From Actinobacteria bacterium IMCC26207 (lineage in GTDB: Bacteria > Actinomycetota > Acidimicrobiia > Acidimicrobiales > Microtrichaceae), in the NCBI GenBank assembly GCA_001025035.1, contig LCZK01000004.1, forward strand, positions 62,001 through 126,000: 64,000 bases of DNA. Reading direction: 5' to 3'. This document shows positions 34,159 through 43,048 of this stretch, one piece after another. Both the position numbers and the translations under genes were made by a program. Under the pieces are notes generated by a model. That model worked only from the letters and a program-made list of their open reading frames with translations. It was not told the origin of the DNA and made no database searches. The stretch's first letter is position 1; every line of letters begins with the position of its first letter.

Positions 34159-35856
34159 TTGACCGCCGTCGATTTGAGAACTAGCGGAATCCCAGGGCTA
34201 GCCCCCAAGCAGGCAGCTTCGGCGAACCTGCCGATCCCTCGGTGGATGATTCTTCTGGGCGCGATTCTGCTTGAGGTTGTTACGGCTCTGGCCTTGCAAG
34301 AACTTCGCATCCTTGGCCTGGTTCATGCCGCAGCGATTTTCGTATTTGGGTTGTACGCCGTACTGAAGAAAGATCTTGCCCTATTGATCTGTGTGCTTGC
34401 CTACATCACGGGCAGCGAAGTCTTATGGCGACAGGTCCGGGCCCCAATCTTTTATTTGGCTGCCCCCTACCTGTTCATCATTCTGTCTGGGTTTGCAGTA
34501 CTTTTTGTGCTTCAGCGCATCGGACGAGATGGAAGAATCGCACTGCTCTATGCAGCAGTGATGCTGCCCGCCATGGCCGTCACCATTGGTACGACCGGGG
34601 CCGGAGCCCGAGAGATTATTGCCTTTGCTTTGAGTGGCCCCTTGGCTCTCGCTGCCTTTGTCATGTTCACCTCACAGGTTCGGATCGACCCGTGGATGTA
34701 CCGCCGAGTTCTCTGGGTCACGCTGATTTCTGCGGTGGGACCACTCACCATTGCAGTCGCAGACGTCCGATCGGAGTTGGCGTTCGCTGGAAAGATCAAC
34801 TTCAGCGGGCAATCCAACTTTGTTACATCTGGTGGGTTCGGACCGGTACAGGTCTCCTCTGCCCTCTCGCTTGGCATCATGGCCGCAATTTTCTTGATCA
34901 TCACCGAGCGCGAAAAGGCCGCCAAGATTATTGCCTCTGTCCTATCGATCATCCTGGGAGTTCAGGTTCTGCTGACATTCTCTCGTGGCGGATCATTCGC
35001 AGTGGGAATCGCCATTGCAGCATTTGCCCTAGCTCAGGCCAGAAACCGCAGGGTACGCAACGGAATTTTTGCCATAGCTGCAGTTTCCTTTGCGCTCGCC
35101 TATTTCGTTGTCTTCCCCTGGCTTGAGAACTTCACGGGCGGCGCCTTTGAGGCTCGCTTCTCGAACACGGAGTCCTCTCGAACTGACCTTGCTGCGAACG
35201 ATACCGAGATTTTTGCAAACAATTTTGTGTTTGGCGTCGGCCCAGGGATGACCAAGTACCAGCGACTTGGCTACGAGGTTTGCCAAATCCGCTCTGATCA
35301 ATGCGTCGACGAGGCCTCATCGCATACTGAGTTCACCCGCATGCTTGGCGAACACGGCATTCCGGGGATTATTGCAATTGTGTTGCTGATGATGCTGGCG
35401 TTTAGTGCAGCCAAGCGAGCTGGTCCCGGACGTGCTTTTGCGATTGCCTGGATCGCTTGGGCAGTGGCCCAGATGTTTTATGCCAATCTGCGGATCGTCG
35501 CAGTTCCCTTTGCCTTTGGTCTTGCGTTTCTAACCCTGAGTAAAGATCCAATTGCTGCTGCGCGGTCTACTCCAGAGCGCGAAGAACCAGACGAGCTTGA
35601 CCAGGCCGAGGACAGCAACAACCCTGCGGAGGATCGGGTGCTGGCAGAAATGCCCTCATCACGATCTCGATCATTGAAGCTGCCGCGAGGCCGAACCACG
35701 AGCAACATGGATCAGCCCGCCGCCCCGCAAGCGGTTGAGCCTGAAGAGATTGAGCCGCAACCTACAGAATCAGGACACATCTCTGAGCGCTCTGAGCAGG
35801 CGACAGGAACCCCGCCTCCTTATACGGGTGGTCCGCAGACCAACCCCTTCGCCTGA
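34159..35856 (+). CDS. O-antigen ligase / Wzy-type polysaccharide polymerase
   Basis: 565 residues with about eleven hydrophobic helices up to residue 465, then a hydrophilic, Pro/Glu-rich tail of about 100 residues. The large extracytoplasmic loop bears GVGPGMTKYQ and SSHTEFTRMLGEHGIPG, typical of the O-antigen ligase/polymerase family; LTFSRGGSFAVG precedes it. It should join or transfer glycan units on the outer face of the membrane. Start is TTG with AAGGGG six bases upstream. The acidic disordered tail is longer than usual. Together with the Wzm/Wzt pair it shows that the region encodes parts of more than one assembly route. Confidence 0.82.
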   Translation: MTAVDLRTSGIPGLAPKQAASANLPIPRWMILLGAILLEVVTALALQELRILGLVHAAAIFVFGLYAVLKKDLALLICVLAYITGSEVLWRQVRAPIFYLAAPYLFIILSGFAVLFVLQRIGRDGRIALLYAAVMLPAMAVTIGTTGAGAREIIAFALSGPLALAAFVMFTSQVRIDPWMYRRVLWVTLISAVGPLTIAVADVRSELAFAGKINFSGQSNFVTSGGFGPVQVSSALSLGIMAAIFLIITEREKAAKIIASVLSIILGVQVLLTFSRGGSFAVGIAIAAFALAQARNRRVRNGIFAIAAVSFALAYFVVFPWLENFTGGAFEARFSNTESSRTDLAANDTEIFANNFVFGVGPGMTKYQRLGYEVCQIRSDQCVDEASSHTEFTRMLGEHGIPGIIAIVLLMMLAFSAAKRAGPGRAFAIAWIAWAVAQMFYANLRIVAVPFAFGLAFLTLSKDPIAAARSTPEREEPDELDQAEDSNNPAEDRVLAEMPSSRSRSLKLPRGRTTSNMDQPAAPQAVEPEEIEPQPTESGHISERSEQATGTPPPYTGGPQTNPFA

Positions 35857-35962
35857 ACCCAGCTGAAGCAGCCGCGGAATCTGCTCAGTTACCGCCTTGA
35901 TGTAGTGGGCGTGCCGCAGGTCTTTCTTCTTCCTGCCATGCTCTAGTCGTTGTCCCCGCCTG

Positions 35963-35971
35963 TGAGATTAT
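35963..35971 (+). promoter_or_regulatory. Extended -10 promoter element, predicted leaderless
   Basis: TGAGATTAT, that is TG-N-GATTAT, ends 6 bases before the lipoprotein ATG at 35978, where no Shine-Dalgarno exists. Transcription would start at or next to the start codon. No -35 match. Confidence 0.4.
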
Positions 35972-35977
35972 TGAAAT

Positions 35978-36514
35978 ATGAAAAAAATTCTTGCGATCGG
36001 TTTTGCTCTGTCTGTGCTGGTCATCTCGGGGTGTGGCGAAGGTGACAACGCTGCTCCTACCGAAACGAAAAAGCCTGCAACAACAACAACCGCCCCCAAC
36101 TTGGCAGAGCAGCAGACTGCTCAAGCGGCCTATTCGACGATTGTCTCAGAGTTGGTTCCTCAGTGGAAGGCCATAGACGACCAGTACCTTGCGTCCGTTG
36201 ACAGTAATCGCCGGCTGCCATGGGACTTGCTTCCCGGGTTCTGCGGCGCGCGGGTGAAAGTAACGCAGCGTTTCGTGGAGTTGTTGGGAAACACAGTCTG
36301 GCCTGAGCAGTACCAAGCACTCGTTACGGACTTAAGCGCAAAGAATTCGCTGGTGGCAGAATTGGAAGCGGAATGCGCCCAACTCGCGGGAACTGAAACT
36401 GGTCAGACAGCTAACCGGGAACAACGTGAGGCTGCGTATACATCAGCTCTGGACGCTGCCATCCGGCTTCGTGAAGCTCTCGGGCTACCCACCAAAGGTT
36501 TTGGTCAGGCCTAG
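35978..36514 (+). CDS. Small lipoprotein of unknown function
   Basis: 178 residues with a lipoprotein signal: MKKILAIGFALSVLVISGC, lipobox ISGC with Cys19. A Thr-rich linker (about 30-42) follows, then a helical domain with two cysteines (in GFCGAR and AECAQL) that could form a disulphide. Mature protein should sit on the outer face of the membrane. I recognise no family. It lies between the polymerase and the beta-helix protein on the same strand with its own likely leaderless promoter, so it may not belong to either unit. Confidence 0.72.
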   Translation: MKKILAIGFALSVLVISGCGEGDNAAPTETKKPATTTTAPNLAEQQTAQAAYSTIVSELVPQWKAIDDQYLASVDSNRRLPWDLLPGFCGARVKVTQRFVELLGNTVWPEQYQALVTDLSAKNSLVAELEAECAQLAGTETGQTANREQREAAYTSALDAAIRLREALGLPTKGFGQA

Positions 36515-36691
36515 CTACTGCTCTTGACGGCACCGCGTGTCGCGCTCGCCGCGAGCACTTCTCTCGGAGGTCGACCCCTACTTCACTAGGCCCACGGAAG
36601 AGCGATCCTTAGGCCGAATGGACTGAATCAAGCCGGCTTTCTCAAGCAGTCCTGATTTTGCGTCGATGCACTCTCTAAGGAGTGGTGCAAG

Positions 36692-38095
36692 ATGCGAGTT
36701 CAGACACACAACACGACGGGAACCAATCAGCTGCCAAAGCCACGCGGCTGGAGGCTCGAGAGTGAGCGGATTGAGCGTCGGCGCTTTCTGCAAGTACTTG
36801 GCCTGACTGCCACAGCGCTCGGTGCTGCAGCCTGTGCACCAATGGCCGGTTCCATCTCAGATTCAAGCCTCGAACCGAGCCCGCTATCTGGCGCAACTGC
36901 ACCAAGCAACGGTCTAGCTTCTGCTCGCTTGGCAGGCCCCGCCGCAACTGTGGCGCCTGCTGTTCCGACTGTGGTGACAGCTGCTTATCTACAGTTGCTA
37001 CTGGATTCGGCAACTGATGTCTGCGTCTTCCCCGGTGGAGTCATCGACCTGCCCGAGGGAACCACCTTGCGCATCAACAAGTCCATGCGGATTGAGGGCA
37101 ATGGAACAACCCTTCGAGTTGCTGGTTCAAAGCCACCAACTGCACACTTGCTCAACGCTGATTCGCTTCGTGATGGCTCGCAGCTAGAAATCAAGAATCT
37201 GCGCATTGAGGGTCCCTCTACTGCTAACTGGGACCCTGCGACCGAAAACATCATGGGCGGAATCTCATGGCAGCTCTACCGGACTTGGAACTCAAGACTG
37301 GTGGTTCGAAACGTGACCATTACGGGCGGCTATGGCAGTGGAATCATTCGTGCCGGCGGTGGTGCATTTGAAGTCACCGACTGCGACCTGAGTGGCTGGG
37401 TTGATGGCATTGCATTCTTTGAGTCCCATGGTGGTTCGGGGGCACTTGAGTTGCGCAACACCATCCTGCGAGCGCCTGCGAACTCAAAGTATTCCTCGAT
37501 TGGGCTGTATGTCCATCCTCATCTCAACCTCAATGCAGACACCATCACGGGCTTGGACTGGAATCGATACGTGATCTACGTAAATGGCACCCCAGCTTCG
37601 ACTGGAAGACACGATCTCAAGGCCGTTTCCGCTATCAACTGCGCCCTCATCCAATCGGGCAGTAGTTCGCAAACCACGCTGATACGTTGCTCCGAGTCTG
37701 GCCTGCCAAAGAATGGTGGTTCTTTCTTGAAGGGTCCTGTGACCTCGATCGGTTCAACCTGGGAGGGGGCAGGAATGATTGCCGTACTTGAAGGTGTTGC
37801 TGCCGAACGAAGCTTTATCAACGACACAATCCGACCGAAGAGCACCTGGATGGCTCTTGGATCAAAGACTGCAGGCACGGTCACACTTACAGGCGCTCAG
37901 GTCGACCTTGCTGGCAAAGCAGCACTGCTCAAGCTGACCTCGGCATCCACCACTGCAGTCACGATCACATCCTCACAGATCAGGTCCACCAGTTCATCCT
38001 TCCCGATCAACGCAGAGGGCGGCTCTGTGCAGCTAGTCGGCACAGCGGCTCCTCAGAATTCTCGTGCAGTCCTGCCCGGCCGCCTGATTGTCTGA
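36692..38095 (+). CDS. Tat-exported right-handed beta-helix lipoprotein
   Basis: 467 residues. The N-terminus has a twin-arginine motif (ERRRFLQ, about 28-34), a hydrophobic stretch and AAAC, a possible lipobox, so export by Tat followed by lipidation is predicted. The rest is a repetitive beta-helix with turn motifs such as LEIKNLRIEG, LVVRNVTITGG, FEVTDCDLSG and LELRNTILR, as in pectate-lyase-like and polysaccharide-modifying proteins. No catalytic residues can be named. AAGGAG lies 9 bases before the ATG. Location between the polymerase and the nonulosonic acid operon suggests it binds, cleaves or epimerises the exported glycan. Confidence 0.75.
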   Translation: MRVQTHNTTGTNQLPKPRGWRLESERIERRRFLQVLGLTATALGAAACAPMAGSISDSSLEPSPLSGATAPSNGLASARLAGPAATVAPAVPTVVTAAYLQLLLDSATDVCVFPGGVIDLPEGTTLRINKSMRIEGNGTTLRVAGSKPPTAHLLNADSLRDGSQLEIKNLRIEGPSTANWDPATENIMGGISWQLYRTWNSRLVVRNVTITGGYGSGIIRAGGGAFEVTDCDLSGWVDGIAFFESHGGSGALELRNTILRAPANSKYSSIGLYVHPHLNLNADTITGLDWNRYVIYVNGTPASTGRHDLKAVSAINCALIQSGSSSQTTLIRCSESGLPKNGGSFLKGPVTSIGSTWEGAGMIAVLEGVAAERSFINDTIRPKSTWMALGSKTAGTVTLTGAQVDLAGKAALLKLTSASTTAVTITSSQIRSTSSSFPINAEGGSVQLVGTAAPQNSRAVLPGRLIV

Positions 38096-38231
38096 GTAGC
38101 GCTCCGCAAGATCAAAGGCTTGAACAGTCCGATTTGAGTAAGTACTCGGTAGAGTGAGTTGGCTTCAAGAGCGAGAATCGCTCTCTCAAACCTGACCGAG
38201 ATGAACGACCAAGGCCCACTCGAGTGACCCC

Positions 38232-39275
38232 ATGAGACGAGCAGTGATTGTTGGGTCAGGAAGCGCTGGTCGACGCCATGCCGCTGCCCTGCGCAGCCTT
38301 GCACCAGAGATTTCAATCACCGTGGTTCAACGCCCCGAAAGCGTTCAGCCACGTGAGGAGCTTCAAAATCTGGATGTGTCCTTTGCAAGCACCTTGGACG
38401 AGGCCCTCGCTGTTTCTGGGGACGTCTGCCCTGCTGATTTCTGCATAGTGGCAAACCCATCAACGCTGCATGCAGATGTAGCAGTCCGCTTACTTCGGTT
38501 GAACTCCCCTGTGCTCATCGAAAAGCCCCTTGCAGCTGACCTTTTGAGTGCGAAGGAGATTCAGACTGCTGAACTGCAGAGCGGCAATCAGGCCCTCCTC
38601 GGTTACCACCTGAGATTTGGCGACCTACTTCCTGAGCTACGTCGACTTGTTCACCGCGGAGTCATCGGCGCTCCTACTGGCTTTTCCCTGAGTGTCGGCC
38701 AGCACCTTGGGTCTTGGCGGACAGGCACGGATGCCGCTGCATCCGTTAGTGCTCGGGCGGAGCTCGGTGGAGGCGTGCTGTTAGAACTCAGCCACGAATT
38801 AGATGCGCTCTGCTTTGCCCTGAACTGCACTGCTACGAGCGTCACGCATTGCGATTTGAGGTTCGATGGTGCACCAACCGACGGCAAGGTTGAAACCGTG
38901 GCTGAGGTTGAACTCGTAACAAGTGCCGGTATCGCTGGCTCAGTTCATCTCGACATGGTGGCTGATGAACCAGTCAGAGATTGGGTGATCCTTGGAACCG
39001 AGGGGACCCTGCGGGTCGACGCGCTGAGATCTACGATTCGACACGAGAAGCCCGATGGCACAGCCCACACCATCGCCGAGTTTGCTGGAGGGGAACGTGA
39101 CCGAGCAGAACGCAGGCTCATCGAGCACCTTCTGGAGCTTTCCAACCCGGAAATTCATCCTCGTTGCACAACTCAGGACGGCATCCTCGCCTTGGCCATC
39201 ATCGATGCTGCCCGAAAGAGTTACATGAGCGGCCAAGTTGCCCCCGTGGAGCAACACGTCAGGCAAGAACAGTGA
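38232..39275 (+). CDS. Gfo/Idh/MocA family oxidoreductase
   Basis: 347 residues. The N-terminal Rossmann motif GSGSAGRRHAAAL (8-20) binds NAD(P), and IEKPLA (about 95-100) carries the conserved Lys of the EKP motif. The C-terminal half is the alpha/beta substrate domain with GYHLRF and ELSHELD (the conserved His region). It should oxidise or reduce a hydroxyl of a sugar or sugar nucleotide. It is first in a tightly overlapping operon with neuA, an SDR, neuB and neuC, the arrangement of nonulosonic acid clusters where such enzymes tailor the sugar. Its stop overlaps the neuA GTG start (GTGA). Confidence 0.88.
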   Translation: MRRAVIVGSGSAGRRHAAALRSLAPEISITVVQRPESVQPREELQNLDVSFASTLDEALAVSGDVCPADFCIVANPSTLHADVAVRLLRLNSPVLIEKPLAADLLSAKEIQTAELQSGNQALLGYHLRFGDLLPELRRLVHRGVIGAPTGFSLSVGQHLGSWRTGTDAAASVSARAELGGGVLLELSHELDALCFALNCTATSVTHCDLRFDGAPTDGKVETVAEVELVTSAGIAGSVHLDMVADEPVRDWVILGTEGTLRVDALRSTIRHEKPDGTAHTIAEFAGGERDRAERRLIEHLLELSNPEIHPRCTTQDGILALAIIDAARKSYMSGQVAPVEQHVRQEQ

Positions 39276-39994
39276 ACGTCATCGCCGCAGTCTTTGCTCG
39301 GGGAGGATCCAAAGGGGTCCCCGATAAGAACCAGCGCCTCTTTGACGGCCGCCCCCTCGTTGTTCACGCAATCGAACAGGCCGCAGCATGTCAACATGTC
39401 GAGCGGGTCATCGTCTCGACGGACTCCGAAGAAATCGCCAAACTTGCCCGTGCAGCTGGTGCAGAAGTTCCTTGGCTTCGACCGGAGTCGCTCTCGGGAG
39501 ACACAGCAAGAGAGTGGGACGCTTGGCGCCATCTGCTCACTTGGCTTGATGAGCGCGGAGAGCTACCCGATCGACTACTCGTTGTACCCTGCACTGCACC
39601 TCTCCGAAACGTCGGGGACTTGCAACGCTGCGTAGACGCTTCGCTCAGCAGAGACGCGGACGTGGTACTCACCGTGACTGCATCGCATCGCAATCCTTGG
39701 TTCAACATGGTCACAGTGGATGACCAAGGCTTTGCCCGCCTGGTTCTCGAACCGGAACGTCGGATTCATCGAAGACAAGACGCTCCGCTGACCTTTGATG
39801 TGGGTACCGTTGCCTTTGTGGTGAATCCAACGTATGTGCAAACTGCAGACTCGCTTTACGATGGAACGGTGATTGCGGTCGAAGTTCCTGCCGAACGAAG
39901 CCTCGATATCGACACCGAGACCGACTTGGCCTTTGCAGAGTTCTTGCTGCAGCGCAGCCGACATACCCAGACCGCAGAGGCCGCTGATGACTGA
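39272..39994 (+). CDS. neuA: Acylneuraminate (nonulosonate) cytidylyltransferase
   Basis: 240 residues from the GTG at 39272, which overlaps the previous stop. The signature is at the N-terminus: VFARGGSKGVPDKN, the CTP-binding loop of CMP-sialate synthetases. VVPCTAPLRN and a late DIDTETDLAFAE complete the fold, the latter typical of the metal-binding C-terminal part. It activates the nine-carbon sugar as CMP-sugar for transfer. The more upstream ATG (39164) is rejected since it lies deep inside the Gfo/Idh gene. It overlaps the SDR gene by 8 bases. Confidence 0.9.
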   Translation: MNVIAAVFARGGSKGVPDKNQRLFDGRPLVVHAIEQAAACQHVERVIVSTDSEEIAKLARAAGAEVPWLRPESLSGDTAREWDAWRHLLTWLDERGELPDRLLVVPCTAPLRNVGDLQRCVDASLSRDADVVLTVTASHRNPWFNMVTVDDQGFARLVLEPERRIHRRQDAPLTFDVGTVAFVVNPTYVQTADSLYDGTVIAVEVPAERSLDIDTETDLAFAEFLLQRSRHTQTAEAADD

Positions 39995-40814
39995 GACTCC
40001 GCGCAGCGCCTTTCGCAGCATCGCCGAGATGTCAGACCTAACAGGCCGAACCGTGATCGTCACCGGAGGTGCGGGTCATATTGGGCGCGCAGCCACAGCA
40101 GCCCTCGTAGAACGAGGTGCCACGGTCGCAGTAGTCGACCTGAACGCAGAGGCCTGCACTTCAGCAGCAGAAGAGGCTGAACAAGGCCGCTCAGGATCAG
40201 CGTTCGCTGTGCCTTGTGACCTCTCTGATGAAGAGGCCACACGCTCGATAGCAGAGCAGGTACTCGACCGGACCGGGAGTATCGACGGTCTTGTCCATTT
40301 TGCTGCACTTGTCAGTTCTGAACCTCTGGACAACTGGACCACCCCGTTCGAACAACAAGCAACCAGCGTCTGGCGACAAGCCCTCGAGATCAACCTGACT
40401 GCAGTATTCGTGCTGACTCAGGCCTGCACTCCTGCGCTGCGGTCGAGTGGACACGGTTCTGTTGTCACGGTGGGCTCAACATATGGAATGGTGGGTCCGG
40501 ACTGGCGCATCTATGAAGGCACCGAGATGGGTAACGCCGCTGGGTACGCTGCGAGCAAGGGTGGGGTCATCCAACTGACCAAGTGGATGGCGACAACCTT
40601 GGCTCCCTATATTCGCGTCAACTGCCTTAGCCCTGGCGGGGTATTTCGCGACCACCCAGACTCGTTTCGAACTGCCTATGAATCTCGAACACCACTACAG
40701 CGGATGGCAACCGAAGAGGACTACATGGGGGCCTGCTTGTTCTTAGTAAGTGACCTCTCGGCATATGTGACCGGCCAGAACTTGGCCGTGGACGGAGGCT
40801 GGACGGCATGGTGA
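39987..40814 (+). CDS. Short-chain dehydrogenase/reductase in nonulosonic acid operon
   Basis: 275 residues from the ATG at 39987. It has the cofactor motif TGGAGHIGRAA (about 24-34), a catalytic YAASK (Tyr and Lys) preceded by a GSTYG segment, then RVNCLSPGG and VDGGWTAW at the C-terminus, a classical SDR ending. In its setting between neuA and neuB it resembles Campylobacter PtmA, an oxidoreductase of the legionaminic acid cluster, so it may modify the sugar precursor. It overlaps neuA by 8 bases and neuB by 7. Confidence 0.88.
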   Translation: MTETPRSAFRSIAEMSDLTGRTVIVTGGAGHIGRAATAALVERGATVAVVDLNAEACTSAAEEAEQGRSGSAFAVPCDLSDEEATRSIAEQVLDRTGSIDGLVHFAALVSSEPLDNWTTPFEQQATSVWRQALEINLTAVFVLTQACTPALRSSGHGSVVTVGSTYGMVGPDWRIYEGTEMGNAAGYAASKGGVIQLTKWMATTLAPYIRVNCLSPGGVFRDHPDSFRTAYESRTPLQRMATEEDYMGACLFLVSDLSAYVTGQNLAVDGGWTAW

Positions 40815-41863
40815 ATGAACAAGCAGTCGAACCAGAGCTAGAAATCGCAGGGCGAAAGATCGGCACGGCTTACCCGCCATATGTGATTCCCGAAATTGGA
40901 ATCAACCATGAGGGTGACATGGCTAAAGCCCGGCGCATGATTGATGATGCCGCCACAGCTGGGGCCGAGGTAGTGAAGTTCCAATCTCACTCCCCCGCTG
41001 ACGAGATGATTCCCAATGACGTAGTCCCTGCAAATGCAGATGTCTCAATCTGGGACATCATCAGTAGGTGCACGCTGACCTGGGAACAGGAGCGAACCCT
41101 GAAGGCATACGCCGAAGAGCGTGGACTGACATATCTTTCAACTCCTTTCTCACGCGAGGCAGCGGATCATCTTCGTGACATGGACGTAGCTGCGTACAAA
41201 ATTGGATCGGGCGAATGCAACAACTTGCCACTCATTGAACACATTGCGTCCTTCGGGAAGCCCGTGATTTTGTCTACGGGCATGAACGATCTGAGTTCCG
41301 TGGAACGAGCAGTGGAAATTTTCCGGAAACAACAGACCCCGTTCGCACTTCTGCACTGCACAAGCCTTTACCCAACGCCGCGTAACAAAGTGCGCCTCGG
41401 TGCCCTAGCTGAGCTTCGAGATGCGTTCCCTGATGCCGTGCTTGGACTGTCGGATCACACGCTGAGCAATCACGTAGCCATTGCCGCGGTCGCACTCGGG
41501 GCGAGCATTTTGGAACGACACTTCACCAGCGACGCTAACTGGGACGGACCAGATATCGAGATTTCGATGACTCCAGAAGACCTCAGGGACCTTGTGGATG
41601 GCAGTCGCTGGGCCCATGAGGCACTTGGCGGGTCGAAAACCATTCTTGAAGAGGAACAGCCAACCATCGATTTTGCATACGCCTCGGTGGTCACGCTGTG
41701 CGAGGTGAACGCGGGCGAGAGTTTCGACGCGAGGAACCTATGGGTGAAACGACCAGGAACTGGTGAGATTCTGGCTCCGGAGTACGAGAGCCTTCTCGGA
41801 AAGTTTGCTACCCGGGCGCTACCGGCCAATTACCAACTCCGATGGTCTGATGTTCAGCGCTGA
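40808..41863 (+). CDS. neuB: N-acetylneuraminate / nonulosonate synthase
   Basis: 351 residues. TIM-barrel synthase that condenses phosphoenolpyruvate with an N-acetyl-hexosamine-type aldose to a nonulosonic acid. Family marks: PEIGINHEGD, VVKFQSH, YLSTPFSREAADHL, AYKIGSGECNNLPL, STGMND, LHCTSLYPTP, GLSDHT and ERHFT. The C-terminal 60 residues are the antifreeze-like SAF domain that closes the active site. Sequence alone does not separate sialic from legionaminic acid synthases. It overlaps neuC by 14 bases. Confidence 0.93.
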   Translation: MVNEQAVEPELEIAGRKIGTAYPPYVIPEIGINHEGDMAKARRMIDDAATAGAEVVKFQSHSPADEMIPNDVVPANADVSIWDIISRCTLTWEQERTLKAYAEERGLTYLSTPFSREAADHLRDMDVAAYKIGSGECNNLPLIEHIASFGKPVILSTGMNDLSSVERAVEIFRKQQTPFALLHCTSLYPTPRNKVRLGALAELRDAFPDAVLGLSDHTLSNHVAIAAVALGASILERHFTSDANWDGPDIEISMTPEDLRDLVDGSRWAHEALGGSKTILEEEQPTIDFAYASVVTLCEVNAGESFDARNLWVKRPGTGEILAPEYESLLGKFATRALPANYQLRWSDVQR

Positions 41864-43022
41864 GCAAGACCTACCCTCAACTCGGCATATCTGCTTCCTG
41901 ACGGGTACGCGAGCGGATTACGGAAAGCTGAAGCCACTCATTGTTGGCGCATCAGAGCTGCCCGGAATCCGCGTCACGGTGCTTGTGACCGGCATGCATC
42001 TGATGCCAAAGTATGGCTCAACGGTCAACGAGGTTCGCCGGCTCGAGCCGGGCGTGCATATTCGCGAGTTCGACAACCAAAGCGAGGGTGACTCGATGGA
42101 TCGGATTTTGGCCCGAACTATTGAGGGTCTGGCCGAACTCATCGATGAGGACCGCCCCGACTTGATTGTGGTGCATGGGGATCGCGTTGAGGCACTTGGT
42201 GGGGCTGCCGGCGGGGCGTTGCGCAATGTGGCCGTCGCACATGTTGAAGGTGGCGAGCTCTCGGGCACGATCGACGGAGTCTTGCGTCACGCAGTGTCCA
42301 AACTCTCGCACATTCACCTCGTAGCCAATGAGGAGTCCAAACGTCGAGTGGTGCAACTCGGGGAGGACTCAGCAACCGTGTGGGCGATTGGATCACCTGA
42401 TATTGACGTCATGCTCTCCGACAGCTTGCCCTCACTAGGCGAGGTACTTTCTGATTACGAGATTCCCTTCGATTCTTATGCGCTAGTGATTTTGCATGGG
42501 GTTACAACCGAAGACATTCAGACAAATGCTGCGGTGGCCTCTGGGATGATCGATGCGCTCCTCGATCGTGATGGGAACGCCGTCATCGTGCATCCCAATA
42601 ATGATCCAGGCTCCGAGGTCATTCTGGATGCGTATGAGCTACTCGACGGAGACGAACGATTCCGGGTCTTTCCCTCACTTCGGTTTGAAGCCTTCTTAAC
42701 GCTTCTGCGTCATGCAGAGATGCTCATTGGCAACTCAAGTGCGGGAATACGCGAGGCGCCAATCTATGGCGTCCCCAGCGTTGACATTGGATCGCGGCAA
42801 CGCGGGCGGGCAGACCATCCAAGCATCATTCACACCGGAATTTCTGCTCCCGAGGTAGCAGCAGCCATGGCCGTGGCTGAGGGCATGCAGCGAACCGAGC
42901 CCAGCTTGCAGTTCGGGACCGGAGACAGCGCTGAGCGCTTCTGCGCGTTGCTAGCAGGTAATGAAATCTGGGCTCGAGGCGTCGATAAGGTATTTCAAGA
43001 TTTGCTCATTAGCGAAGATTGA
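41850..43022 (+). CDS. neuC: Hydrolysing UDP-N-acetylglucosamine 2-epimerase
   Basis: 390 residues from the ATG at 41850, inside the end of neuB. GT-B-like epimerase that hydrolyses UDP-GlcNAc, or a diacetamido derivative, to the free 2-epimer used by NeuB. Features: FLTGTRADYGKLKPL at the N-terminus, VVHGDRVEALGGA, AHVEGGELSGTIDG, ILHGVTTED, HPNNDPGS, and NSSAGIREAP with DIGSRQRGR near the C-terminus. These are standard NeuC/LegG signatures. Because a PglF-like dehydratase is in the window, a legionaminic substrate is possible. The next glycosyltransferase follows directly. Confidence 0.93.
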   Translation: MFSAEQDLPSTRHICFLTGTRADYGKLKPLIVGASELPGIRVTVLVTGMHLMPKYGSTVNEVRRLEPGVHIREFDNQSEGDSMDRILARTIEGLAELIDEDRPDLIVVHGDRVEALGGAAGGALRNVAVAHVEGGELSGTIDGVLRHAVSKLSHIHLVANEESKRRVVQLGEDSATVWAIGSPDIDVMLSDSLPSLGEVLSDYEIPFDSYALVILHGVTTEDIQTNAAVASGMIDALLDRDGNAVIVHPNNDPGSEVILDAYELLDGDERFRVFPSLRFEAFLTLLRHAEMLIGNSSAGIREAPIYGVPSVDIGSRQRGRADHPSIIHTGISAPEVAAAMAVAEGMQRTEPSLQFGTGDSAERFCALLAGNEIWARGVDKVFQDLLISED

Positions 43023-43048
43023 GTCAGCAACTCACACTAAGGGGGGCC

